Of a DNA stretch of 64,000 bases, positions 38,252 to 46,374 are shown in pieces. Below the pieces are notes generated by a model. It worked only from the letters and a program-made list of their open reading frames with translations, was not told the DNA's origin and did not search any database. The position numbers were made by a program, and so were the translations under genes. The DNA comes from Amycolatopsis pretoriensis (GTDB lineage Bacteria > Actinomycetota > Actinomycetes > Mycobacteriales > Pseudonocardiaceae), in NCBI RefSeq assembly GCF_900107925.1, contig NZ_FNUJ01000004.1, positions 1-64,000 of the forward strand, read 5' to 3'. Within the stretch, counting starts at the first letter, position 1. The number at the start of each line of letters is the position of its first letter.

Positions 38252-38860
38252 TCAGGCGCGCGCCTTGAGGTTGGTCAACACCGCGTCAGCCACTTCGGGC
38301 GCAGCGTCGAAGCAGTCCTTGCCTTCGGCCGCGGACTTGTCGCCGAGCGTCAACCCTGTCGAAAACGCCAGCTTGTCCGTCACGCCGACGACGATGACGC
38401 AAGCACGCTTGTCCTCGGTGTTCGTGTAGGCAACGGCCGGAAATCCTTGGATCGCGTCGAGCGGTTGCCAGCGCGCGGCCTGGGGCTGCACGTTCTGGTA
38501 GGCCAGCCCGATTCCCTGGTCGGACTTCGTCTGGTAGGCGACCGTGATGCCCGCTCCCGACCCGGAAGCACTGCTCCACTGGCACATCGGGCCGAGCTGG
38601 GTGTCGCTGGGCTTGGTCGGAGTCGACTGCCCGAGGAAGTGCGTGACCTGGCTGCTGGTGAGAGCGCTGTCGCACGGACTGCCGTCGAGTGCGGTCGCCG
38701 GGAGGGGACTCGGCACGGTCGGCACGTCGCCGGCGGCCGAAGTGGTGCTCGAAGTTGCGCTCGTGGTGGTGGCCGGGGCTTTGGGAGTGCCGGTGCACGC
38801 GGATACCAGCAAGCCTCCGGCCGTGATCGCGGCCATGATCGTGATGGATCGCTTCGTCAT
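38252..38860 (-). CDS. DUF3558 lipoprotein
   Basis: 202 residues. Lipoprotein signal with lipobox LVSAC (Cys 22) and a Thr/Ser-rich linker, then the DUF3558 fold (LDGSPCDSALTSSQVTHFLG, GPMCQWSSASG, CVIVVGVTDKLAF, CFDAAPEVADAVL) with paired cysteines typical of a secreted disulphide-bonded domain. Its ATG overlaps the previous stop by four bases, so it is the last gene of the EspG/PPE operon. DUF3558 lipoproteins are common beside ESX genes; function unknown. Confidence 0.82.
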   Translation of the reverse strand: MTKRSITIMAAITAGGLLVSACTGTPKAPATTTSATSSTTSAAGDVPTVPSPLPATALDGSPCDSALTSSQVTHFLGQSTPTKPSDTQLGPMCQWSSASGSGAGITVAYQTKSDQGIGLAYQNVQPQAARWQPLDAIQGFPAVAYTNTEDKRACVIVVGVTDKLAFSTGLTLGDKSAAEGKDCFDAAPEVADAVLTNLKARA

Positions 38861-39255
38861 TCGAGAGCCCCGCTCGTCTTGTTCGTGTCGCTCGCCGCCT
38901 GCTGGTCGGCCGCCTCGACCATCCCGAGTGCCTTCTGCAGGCGCGTGATCAGCTCGGACAGATAGTTGTACTGGTAGTCGAGATGGCCCTGGTAGTAACG
39001 CCCGGACTCGTTGACGCCGTTCGGACCGACGACAGCAGCCGTGCTGGCCGGCTCCTGGGCGGGCGGTGTCGCCTGCGACAGCACCTGCGCGGCGTCGCGC
39101 TGCTGCTGAATCGAAATTCGCACGTCCATCGCCTTCTTGAGCATCGCCCGCATCTCCGAGCTGCTCATCGCGAACCCTTGCCCACCGGCCTGCGGTGCCG
39201 CACCGGTCAGGTCCGTCGCCCAGAAGCTGACCCCGCTGAAGATCGAGCCCGTCAT
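38857..39255 (-). CDS. Small helical ESX-associated protein (candidate PE/WXG-type partner)
   Basis: 132 residues from ATG 39255 (ATGA overlap with the EspG-like stop). Mostly helical: EMRAMLKKAMDVRISIQQQR, and near the end YYQGHLDYQYNYLSELITRL with QKALGMVEAADQQAA. No WXG motif, but the size, helicity and position between EspG-like and lipoprotein genes suggest a T7SS partner of the PPE protein. A longer frame upstream of this ATG overlaps espG and has shadow composition, so it was rejected. Confidence 0.65.
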   Translation of the reverse strand: MTGSIFSGVSFWATDLTGAAPQAGGQGFAMSSSEMRAMLKKAMDVRISIQQQRDAAQVLSQATPPAQEPASTAAVVGPNGVNESGRYYQGHLDYQYNYLSELITRLQKALGMVEAADQQAASDTNKTSGALE

Positions 39256-39995
39256 CGTCCTCCCCCTAACCCGTTCAGGGTCGCGTACAGCGCATCCGTC
39301 AGCGCACCCCGGGTCCCCGGCTGGAAGCTGACCATCCGCTCGCGCCCCGGGTACACGTACGTCAGCACCCGCCCGGCCCCAGCCACGTCCACTGCCGTGA
39401 TCGGCGCGCTGCGAGAACCCCGGTTCACGGCGTAGCACTGGTGCAACCCCGTCCGCCGCGCCGCCATCAGCCGACGCGCCCACGGCAGCGGATCCCGCCC
39501 CCGGTCGAGGGTCGGGTCGTCGAGGTCGTAAGACTCCTCCACCGCCCGGCCGGAGAACCGCGCCTCCGGAATCGACACCGGCGAAATCCGCGCCGGCGGC
39601 ACCGGCGGCAGCACGTCCACCAGCGACTCCGCGATCCGCGACGGCTCCACGACGTCGATCCGGACCGTGTCGTCCTTCCGGATGAGCCGGAGCGCGTCCG
39701 GCCCGGACGCGGACACGAGCACCGCGCCCGACTCGTCCGCTTCGATGTCGCCCAGCCACGCCGTGAACTGGTGCGCGCCCTTCGCCAGGACGCGCAGGAC
39801 GTCGCGGAACTCCCGCGTCAACGTGCCACCCGCCGCGAGGCGCAGCGAGGCCAGGACGTCGAGGACCTGCGTGTCGAGCCGCTTGCGGGTCTCATCACCG
39901 AGCCACAGGTTGTCGGCGCCGAGGACCGCCGGCGGTGGGCCGTGCCGCTCCCACTCCCACGCGGTGAGCAGGGCGGCCTTGGGCAGGAAGATCAC
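39252..39995 (-). CDS. EspG-family secretion chaperone
   Basis: 247 residues. EspG-like layout: an ADNLWLGDETRKRLD-type N-terminal strand/helix, a central beta-sheet (AVLVSASGPDALRLIR, DTVRIDVVEPSRIAESLVDV) and the C-terminal VLTYVYPGRERMVSFQPGTR with a closing helix. EspG proteins bind the PPE half of PE-PPE pairs in the cytoplasm before export. The neighbouring upstream gene encodes a PPE-like protein, which fits. Overlaps both neighbours by four bases. Confidence 0.8.
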   Translation of the reverse strand: MIFLPKAALLTAWEWERHGPPPAVLGADNLWLGDETRKRLDTQVLDVLASLRLAAGGTLTREFRDVLRVLAKGAHQFTAWLGDIEADESGAVLVSASGPDALRLIRKDDTVRIDVVEPSRIAESLVDVLPPVPPARISPVSIPEARFSGRAVEESYDLDDPTLDRGRDPLPWARRLMAARRTGLHQCYAVNRGSRSAPITAVDVAGAGRVLTYVYPGRERMVSFQPGTRGALTDALYATLNGLGGGR

Positions 39996-41380
39996 AGCCC
40001 GATCACCGGGGGCACCGTGCGCTCGTCGGGGCCGCCGAAGATGCTCTCCGGATCCGCCTCCACCAGGTACGACGCGCGCTGGTGCTCCGCGTCCTCCTCG
40101 CCTTTGCCGCCCTTGGCGCCCTGGCCCATGCCGCCCATCCCCGGCGAGCCCGGCTTGCCCGCCGCGCCGCCGCGGACTCCGCCGGCCGCGCCCGGACGTT
40201 CTTCGCCGGGGAGGCCGGCTCCGGTCGCCGAACCAGGGCCGCGCGCGCCCGATCCCGGGCCGCTGCCCGAGCCGCTGCCGCCGCTCGTGCCGGACGACGA
40301 GCCCAGCCCGAATCCGCCGCTACCAGGGCCGAAGCCCGGCCCGAACCCGCCTGAGGGGCCTGAGCCGGGGCCGAACCCACCCGGTCCCGTCCCCGGCGGC
40401 TGGTAGCCCGGCGGGTACTGCGTCGACGGCGGCACGTAGCTCTGCGCGCGAACGCTGTCGTCCACGCCGGACGTGTGCGAACCCGGCGGCGTGACCTGCC
40501 CAGGCGGCGTGACCTGGCCCGGAGGAGGAGGTGGCGGCGGCACGACCGGCGGGTGGACCGCCGGCGGCGGCTGGACCTGGGCCCCGATCGACCGGTCGTC
40601 GTCGCCACCGGTCGTCGTCCGCTTCCGAGGTGGTGGTTCGACGGGCTTCTTCGGGTCCTGCACCGTGAAGTCGCCGCCGGTGTACTCGCGGAGCTGGCCG
40701 TAGTCGATCGTCCGGGCCGCGGTGTTCGAGCTGGACTGCTGCGAGTACGCGTTGTACCGCTCGACGTTCTCCTGGGCCTTCTGGTTGTACTGGTTGATCT
40801 TGTCTTCGGTGTCGGTGTCCCACGGCGTCGCGACGTCCCAGGCGCTGCGCGTCGGCGGCTGGTCGGTGACGTCCGGGTGCAGCGAGTTCTTCATCTGGTG
40901 GAACTGGTCGATCTGCGTCTGGGCCAGCGTCGAGTTGCGGTCCAGCGTCGTGGACGCCGAGGTCGCCGACGCCGTCAGCGGCTGGAGCCGCTCGCGCGCC
41001 GCGTCCGACGCGCCGCCCGTCCACGCGGACTCGAGCCCCGAAGTCAGCTCGCGCGTGCCCTGCTCGAGCCGGCGCTGGTACTCCGACTGGTCGACGCCCG
41101 CCTGGTGCACCTTCTGCAGCGACTCGGTCCCGGGACCGGTCATCACGGCGTGCACCAGCTGACCGGGTGACAACCCGGCAGCCTGCGGGTTCGCCGCCCC
41201 GGTACCGGTCTGCGAGCCGACATAAGCGCCCGCGACCGCGCCGGGAATCCCGCCCGCGAGCAGGCCGACACCCGCGCCGGTCAAGACGTTGCCGAGCCGC
41301 TCACCACCCGACTGAACGGCGTGCGCGATCTCCGACCCGACGTGCTTGGCAGCGTCGAGCATGTCACCGAACAACCCCAC
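39992..41380 (-). CDS. PPE-domain-like protein with proline/glycine-rich tail
   Basis: 462 residues from GTG 41380. An N-terminal glycine-rich amphipathic part (GDMLDAAKHVGSEIAHAVQS, VLTGAGVGLLAGGIPG) leads into a helical WXG/PPE-like domain (LTSGLESAWTGGASDAARER, then LDRNSTLAQTQIDQFHQMKN). The remaining ~220 residues are Pro/Gly-rich, with GSGPSGGFGPGFGPGSGGFG repeats. Probably the exported partner of the EspG-like chaperone encoded next. Divergent from the YbaB-like gene across 224 bases. Confidence 0.72.
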   Translation of the reverse strand: MGLFGDMLDAAKHVGSEIAHAVQSGGERLGNVLTGAGVGLLAGGIPGAVAGAYVGSQTGTGAANPQAAGLSPGQLVHAVMTGPGTESLQKVHQAGVDQSEYQRRLEQGTRELTSGLESAWTGGASDAARERLQPLTASATSASTTLDRNSTLAQTQIDQFHQMKNSLHPDVTDQPPTRSAWDVATPWDTDTEDKINQYNQKAQENVERYNAYSQQSSSNTAARTIDYGQLREYTGGDFTVQDPKKPVEPPPRKRTTTGGDDDRSIGAQVQPPPAVHPPVVPPPPPPPGQVTPPGQVTPPGSHTSGVDDSVRAQSYVPPSTQYPPGYQPPGTGPGGFGPGSGPSGGFGPGFGPGSGGFGLGSSSGTSGGSGSGSGPGSGARGPGSATGAGLPGEERPGAAGGVRGGAAGKPGSPGMGGMGQGAKGGKGEEDAEHQRASYLVEADPESIFGGPDERTVPPVIGL

Positions 41381-41604
41381 CGAACCGCGCTCCCCTCGCG
41401 TTCGATCTCCCCTCTTGCGTCACGGACAATACCGCACCGGTTACCGGCTGTGCGAAGAACGGACCAGGTCAGGCGACCGGAACGTCGCGAACACCTGCCC
41501 GGCTGCCCGGACGGGTGGGGAAATCCCGAACCCTCCGGAAACTGTCGGACCGGTGTGCCACACTCGGTCGCCGTACGGCTACTGACGTGAACGGGGAGGT
41601 TCGC

Positions 41605-42120
41605 GTGTCGAACCCTGAGCAATTGCTGGCGAGCTTCGACGCCAAGATCGCCGAGGCCAAGCAGCGTGGCGACCGCATGCAAGCCGAGATGGCGACGGTC
41701 TCCGTGGCCGAGCGCAGCCAGGACGGCCAGATCGCGGTCAAGGTCAACCACCTCGGCAACCTCGTCAGCCTGGAGATCGGGCACGCGGTGCGCGACAAGG
41801 CGAACCTCGCCGACGAAATTCTGCGAACCGTCCAGCGCGCGCAGAGCAAGCTGGCCGGGGCCGTGCAGGCCGGGATGCCGTCGATCGCGGGCACCGACAC
41901 CATGAACGAGCTGGTCCAGCAGCTCCACCGCGAATTCCCGGAGCCGGAGCCGCAGGGTTTCGTGGACGGCGGCCACGCGGCACCCGCGAACGAGGGGGCG
42001 CGTTTCATCGCCGAGGAAGAGCCGCCGGCGCAGCCGAAGCCGAAACCCGCGCCGCCGCGTCCCAAACCCGAACCGGGCGCCGACGACGACTACTTCAGCG
42101 ACGGCGACTACCTGCGCTGA
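41605..42120 (+). CDS. YbaB/EbfC-like protein of the second ESX locus
   Basis: 171 residues from GTG 41605, with a strong GGGGAGGT site four bases upstream. YbaB fold: helix PEQLLASFDAKIAEAKQRGD, then VSVAERSQDGQIAVKVNHLG and LVSLEIGHAVRDKANLADEI. The C-terminal tail is Pro/Lys-rich and acidic (PKPKPAPPRPKPEPGADDDY). Paralogous in layout to the YbaB gene that heads the toxin cassette. First gene of a five-gene rightward operon. Confidence 0.8.
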   Translation: MSNPEQLLASFDAKIAEAKQRGDRMQAEMATVSVAERSQDGQIAVKVNHLGNLVSLEIGHAVRDKANLADEILRTVQRAQSKLAGAVQAGMPSIAGTDTMNELVQQLHREFPEPEPQGFVDGGHAAPANEGARFIAEEEPPAQPKPKPAPPRPKPEPGADDDYFSDGDYLR

Positions 42121-42146
42121 CCAGGACGACGAGGGAGGGGAACACC

Positions 42147-42470
42147 GTGAACAACCCGCAGGCGGACATCCGGATCAAGCCGGAGCAGTTGCTGTCCCAC
42201 GCGAAGAAGCTCGAACCGTTCGTCGACCGGTTCGCGAAGACGCTGGACGCGGCGGCCCAGGTCGTCGACCCGATGGCGTTCGGTCTCATCGGCCAGGCCT
42301 GCGGCCTCGGCGCGCTGTGCGGGGTCGCCCAGACGCTGGGGAGCGACTCCATCGGCCACGCGAAGAACGTGGCCCAAGAGCAGATCGACCGCGTGCGCAC
42401 CTGGTCCCAGCACGTCGACTGGCGCGAGCAGGACGTCAAGGCGAGCTTGGAAGGCATCCACCTTGACTGA
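42147..42470 (+). CDS. EspC-like ESX secretion-associated protein
   Basis: 107 residues, two-helix type: DIRIKPEQLLSHAKKLEPFV and DRFAKTLDAAAQVVDPMAFG, then NVAQEQIDRVRTWSQHVDW. The size and the pairing with a WXG100-like gene are typical of EspC/DUF2580 proteins. The stop overlaps the TTG start of the next gene by eight bases. Confidence 0.72.
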   Translation: MNNPQADIRIKPEQLLSHAKKLEPFVDRFAKTLDAAAQVVDPMAFGLIGQACGLGALCGVAQTLGSDSIGHAKNVAQEQIDRVRTWSQHVDWREQDVKASLEGIHLD

Positions 42471-43446
42471 GAACGCGTTGGTGACGGCAGCCAAGAAGAA
42501 GGTCGACGAAGGGTCTTCGGCGCTCGAAGGCGCCGGGATGGCGCAGGACTTCTGGGACGCGGCGACGAAAGCGGCCGACGGTGACTGGACCGAAGGCCTG
42601 CTCAACCTCGGCTTCGGTGCCATGGGCGTGATGGACTTCCTCCGTGACCCGATCGCCGGCCTGGCCGGCATGGGACTCGGCTGGCTGATCGAGCACGTCG
42701 AGTTCCTGCGCGCCCCGCTCGACTGGGTGACCGGGAACCAGGAACAGCTCGACGTCATGCAGGAGACGTGGAGCGGCATCAGCGACGAGATCGACGCCAT
42801 CGCCAAAGACCTCCTGGAGACGGTGAAGGCCGACAGCGCGGAGTGGCAGGGCCAAGGTGCGGACGCCTACCGCGCGTTCACCGCCGAACTCGGCGACATG
42901 TACTCCAGCGTCGCGGGTGGCGCGAAGGCCGTCTCCGTCCTGATCGACGTCTGCAAGAGCATCCTGAACGTCGTGCGCAGCGTGCTGCGGGACCTGCTCA
43001 CCGAGTGCATCGGCAAGCTGATCAGCATCCTCATGCGGTATCCCGGCCCCGCCGCGCCGGCCGGCCTGGCCGGTGAAGGCACGGCCGAGATCGTCAGTTG
43101 CGGTACGCGGATGTCGGAGTGGCTCCAGAAGCTCATGCGGGCCTTCCAGAAGGGCATCAGCCAGTTCAACCACCTCAGCGGGCTCTTCCGAACCGTCGGC
43201 CAGAAGCTGCTCGCCGCACTGCGGGACGCGGCGCACGCGGCGCCGGGCGTCTTCAAGGACGGGCTGAAGGAGCTGCCCAAGGCGCTCGGTGAAGAAGCCG
43301 GCAAGGAAGCGGGCAAGAAGACCGCGGGCGCCTACGACGAAGCGGACAAGAACTACCGCGAGAACCACTACAACGAGAAGAAGCCCGCGGCCGCCGAACC
43401 GGTCTTCCAGCAGCAGGGTGGCCAGCGCATCTCCGGGTCGATCTGA
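42463..43446 (+). CDS. WXG100-like ESX substrate, 327 residues
   Basis: TTG start with GGAAGG eight bases upstream. A hydrophobic helical N-terminus (NLGFGAMGVMDFLRDPIAGL) is followed by a WXG100 domain with two WxG-like turns (QETWSGISDEIDAIAKDLLE and EWQGQGADAYRAFTAELGDM) and a hydrophobic segment (LIDVCKSILNVVRSVLRDLL). The C-terminus is charged and Lys/Glu-rich. Layout matches the N-terminal portion of T7SS toxins but no catalytic domain follows, so it may be a toxin-less structural or carrier protein. Confidence 0.7.
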   Translation: MTENALVTAAKKKVDEGSSALEGAGMAQDFWDAATKAADGDWTEGLLNLGFGAMGVMDFLRDPIAGLAGMGLGWLIEHVEFLRAPLDWVTGNQEQLDVMQETWSGISDEIDAIAKDLLETVKADSAEWQGQGADAYRAFTAELGDMYSSVAGGAKAVSVLIDVCKSILNVVRSVLRDLLTECIGKLISILMRYPGPAAPAGLAGEGTAEIVSCGTRMSEWLQKLMRAFQKGISQFNHLSGLFRTVGQKLLAALRDAAHAAPGVFKDGLKELPKALGEEAGKEAGKKTAGAYDEADKNYRENHYNEKKPAAAEPVFQQQGGQRISGSI

Positions 43447-43450
43447 CGCC

Positions 43451-44509
43451 GTGGTGTCGACGACTCCCGGCGAGCCGGAAACGGCCGTGGTGCGGGTCCG
43501 GTTGCCGATCCACAACCCGCCGGCCGAACTGAGGACGGCCGTCGGGTGCATGGCGGTTTTCGGACTCGTGCTCGCGGTCGCGGCGGGCCTGCTGGCCTGG
43601 GTGCGTCGCGGCGATCCGGTCATGTACCTGGTCGCGCCCGCGCTCGGTCTGCTGGCCGTGCTGTGCTTCTGCGCCAAGCCGATCCTGGGGCGCTACATCC
43701 GCCGGCACGGCGGAATGGTGACGGCGCGGGTCGAGTTCGGCCCCGACGGGTTCCGGCAGCCGCTCGAAGACAAGACGACGCTCGTCCTGCCCTGGGACGA
43801 CGTCCGGCGGTTCGTCTTCCGTGAAGGGCAGCCGGGCGGTCGGGTCGCGCTCGCCGTTTCCCTCGTCGACGACGAGGCGATCCGCAATCTCAACCCCGAC
43901 TGCCGGCACAAGTCCGACGACGGCTTCATCTTGTCCTCGGCGTTGGCCTGGGAAGAAGCCGAAAAGGCCTTGGCGGCGATCGAGCGGTACCGCCCCGGCC
44001 TCGGGCGGTGGAACTCCAAGGACGTCCGGCGCGGCGGCTTCGGCGTGCCGAACCCGGTGCGGCGGCTGGTCAAACGCTGGAGTGCGGACCAGACGCGCAC
44101 GCTCGTCCGCGCCGAGCAAAGTTCCGCCGGCCGATTGTTCTTCCTGTGGGCGGCGTGGCTGGCCGTCATCGCCGACTTCGTGGCGCCGGCCTTCTACGAC
44201 ATCCCTCCGGGCATCCCGCTGCCGGTCGCCCTGGCGACCTGGGTGTTGCTCTACCTGACGCGCTACCGGGGCGACTTCGGCGAATTCGCCGTGACCGCCG
44301 ACGCGATCACGTGGCGTCCCAAGGAAGGCGACCCGGTCCGGGTGCGGCGCACCGACCTCGTCCGGCTGACCGCTGAGCCCTCTGCGAAGAAGGCCACGCG
44401 CCACTACGTCTCGGTCCACGCGATCCTCCGTCGCGGTGAGGATCGGCAGTTGGCGGCGCGAGTTTCGCCGGGCGCGGCCAAAAACGTGCTGCGGCTGGTG
44501 ACCCCGTGA
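43451..44509 (+). CDS. Membrane protein with PH-like cytoplasmic parts, function unknown
   Basis: 352 residues from GTG 43451. Two pairs of membrane helices (MAVFGLVLAVAAGLLAWV / MYLVAPALGLLAVLCFC and FFLWAAWLAVIADFV / PLPVALATWVLLYL), each followed by a soluble segment with strand patterns such as EFGPDGFRQPLEDKTTLVLP and EFAVTADAITWRPKEGDPV, reminiscent of bacterial PH-like domains. Lies four bases after the WXG100-like gene. No family recognised. Confidence 0.6.
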   Translation: MVSTTPGEPETAVVRVRLPIHNPPAELRTAVGCMAVFGLVLAVAAGLLAWVRRGDPVMYLVAPALGLLAVLCFCAKPILGRYIRRHGGMVTARVEFGPDGFRQPLEDKTTLVLPWDDVRRFVFREGQPGGRVALAVSLVDDEAIRNLNPDCRHKSDDGFILSSALAWEEAEKALAAIERYRPGLGRWNSKDVRRGGFGVPNPVRRLVKRWSADQTRTLVRAEQSSAGRLFFLWAAWLAVIADFVAPAFYDIPPGIPLPVALATWVLLYLTRYRGDFGEFAVTADAITWRPKEGDPVRVRRTDLVRLTAEPSAKKATRHYVSVHAILRRGEDRQLAARVSPGAAKNVLRLVTP

Positions 44510-45150
44510 ACGACAGCGTCGTCGTCTCGCGGACGGAGGGCCGGTACTGGATTCTCGCGGCGGTGCTGCTCCTCGTCGCCGGCGGATTCGTGTGGCTGGC
44601 CCTGGCTTCGACGCAGCGGGGCGCGGCCGTCGCGGGCTGGGTTTTCGGCGGTGCCTTCGGGCTGTTCGGGCTGAACCTGGTCCGGCGTTCGGTGCGCAAG
44701 CCAGTCCGGAACGAGCTGATCGTCAACGCGACCGGCGTCTCGCGGGTGATCGGCGGCGTCGTCTGGGCCCTGCGGTGGGACGAACTGGCCGCCGCGTCGG
44801 TCGTCGAGAGCGGGCAGAAGCGCGAGCGTCATCAGGTCGTGCTCAGCCCGGCTTGGAGCGATTTCGAAAGCCATCACCGGAGCCTGATCCGCATCGGCGG
44901 TGGTGACTTCCTGGTGGCTGGGATCGGGCTGTACGAGCGAGAAGTTCCGCGAGTGCGCGAGGCGCTGGCGAAGCACGTCGGCGTCCGGGTAGAGCGGGTC
45001 GCTCCGGTTCTCGCGCCATCACCGGTCACGGCCGCGGTGCCCGAGTGGATGCCGCCGCCGCTGCGGCTGCGGGAGGCGATGGCCGCTTACCAGCCGGACC
45101 GGTTCCGCGCCTTCACAGCCGAACTCGACGAGGCGACGGTGACCGCGTGA
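44506..45150 (+). CDS. Membrane protein, function unknown
   Basis: 214 residues from GTG 44506, overlapping the preceding stop by four bases. Two membrane helices near the N-terminus (YWILAAVLLLVAGGFVWLAL and AVAGWVFGGAFGLFGLNLV), then a soluble PH-like part (ELIVNATGVSRVIGGVVWAL, RWDELAAASVVESGQKR). Resembles half of the preceding protein and may form a complex with it. Last gene of this ESX operon; a hairpin follows at 45193-45222. Confidence 0.55.
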   Translation: MNDSVVVSRTEGRYWILAAVLLLVAGGFVWLALASTQRGAAVAGWVFGGAFGLFGLNLVRRSVRKPVRNELIVNATGVSRVIGGVVWALRWDELAAASVVESGQKRERHQVVLSPAWSDFESHHRSLIRIGGGDFLVAGIGLYEREVPRVREALAKHVGVRVERVAPVLAPSPVTAAVPEWMPPPLRLREAMAAYQPDRFRAFTAELDEATVTA

Positions 45151-45476
45151 CCGATCGCCGGGGGCCGCGCGTGAGGTTGGGGCGCCGCCGACGCCGATCA
45201 CTCGGGGGGCTACGTGATCGGCGCCGGCGACATGATGCCCTCTCCGGCTTGCGCCGGCTGGGGCACCGTCATCACGTCTCGCGTGATGACGCACCTGGAG
45301 AGCGGGACCGGTCCGGGAAGTGACGGCCGGGGGACGGACATCCCCCGATCGAGTGACGGGCATCCGCTGCTCGCATGATTGTCGCACTCAACGCCGGATA
45401 AGTTACAAAAACCTTCACTTTCCTCTTCGGCACCCTTCCCGACCTGGTCGGACGGCTTTCGTGGGACAGTGCGGAG
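45151..45476. other. Intergenic region with hairpins between ESX operon and ribokinase
   Basis: 326 bases without a gene. Contains a likely terminator (GCCGATCAC at 45193-45201 pairing with GTGATCGGC at 45214-45222) and a second inverted repeat, GTCATCACG at 45268-45276 with CGTGATGAC at 45282-45290. The last ~80 bases before rbsK are A/T-richer (GATAAGTTACAAAAACC) and probably hold its promoter. Confidence 0.6.
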
Positions 45477-46346
45477 ATGAACTCCGACGTGCTCGTTGTG
45501 GGATCCGCCAACGCCGACCTCGTCGTCGCCGTGGATCGGCGGCCGGCGGGTGGCGAGACTGTACTGGGTGGGGACACCGTCCTCGCACCCGGTGGCAAGG
45601 GAGCCAACACGGCCGTCGCGGCCGGGCGGCTCGGGGCGGACGTCGCGCTCCTCGGGGCCGTTGGCGACGATCCCTACGGGCGGCTGCTGCTCGACTCGCT
45701 GCGCGCCGCCGGGGTCGACACCGGGCTCGTCCGGACCAGCCAGCGGCCGACCGGCATCGCCTACATCACCGTCACCCCGGACGGCGAGAACTCCATCCTC
45801 GTCTCGCCCGGCGCCAATTCGAGCCTCGAACCCGGTGACGTCGACGCTGTCTACGACGGGGTCGAGATCATGGTCGCCTCGCTCGAGGTGCCGCTGCCGA
45901 CCGTCGAACACGCCGTCGCGCGGGCCGCCGAAAAGGGTGTCAAAGTCCTGCTGAACCTGTCGCCGGCGGCCAAGCTCTCCCCCGAAACGCTCGCCAAGCT
46001 CGACGTCCTGCTGGTCAACGAGCACGAAGCCGCCTGGCTGACCGGGCCCGGCGCGGACTTCCGGAAGCTCCTCGACCTCGGGCCGAAGGCCGCCGTCGTC
46101 ACGCTCGGGGCGGCGGGTGCGGTCGTCGTCGAACAGGACGCCACGGCCGAAGTGCGGTCGCCGCAGGTCGAGGCCGTCGACACCACCGGCGCCGGGGACG
46201 CCTTCGCGGGCGCGCTCGCCGCGTCGCTCGCCGACGGCGCGGACCTCGTCGCCGCGGCGAAACGCGCCGTGCGCGTCGCGGCCTTCAGCGTCACGCGGGC
46301 CGGCGCGCAGCCTTCCTACCCGACCGCCGCCGACCTGGGGGAATGA
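45477..46346 (+). CDS. rbsK: Ribokinase (PfkB family)
   Basis: 289 residues. Phosphorylates ribose with ATP. PfkB signatures: NADLVVAVDRRPAGGETVLG, LAPGGKGANTAVAAGRLGAD near the N-terminus, and DTTGAGDAFAGALAASLADG near 240, with the catalytic Asp in GAGD. A related sugar cannot be excluded. Starts at ATG 45477 and is followed by a ParB-like gene and ptsI, suggesting a sugar-utilisation context, although the gaps do not prove an operon. Confidence 0.88.
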   Translation: MNSDVLVVGSANADLVVAVDRRPAGGETVLGGDTVLAPGGKGANTAVAAGRLGADVALLGAVGDDPYGRLLLDSLRAAGVDTGLVRTSQRPTGIAYITVTPDGENSILVSPGANSSLEPGDVDAVYDGVEIMVASLEVPLPTVEHAVARAAEKGVKVLLNLSPAAKLSPETLAKLDVLLVNEHEAAWLTGPGADFRKLLDLGPKAAVVTLGAAGAVVVEQDATAEVRSPQVEAVDTTGAGDAFAGALAASLADGADLVAAAKRAVRVAAFSVTRAGAQPSYPTAADLGE

Positions 46347-46374
46347 TCGTCCGACGGCACGTGTTGCCCATCAC

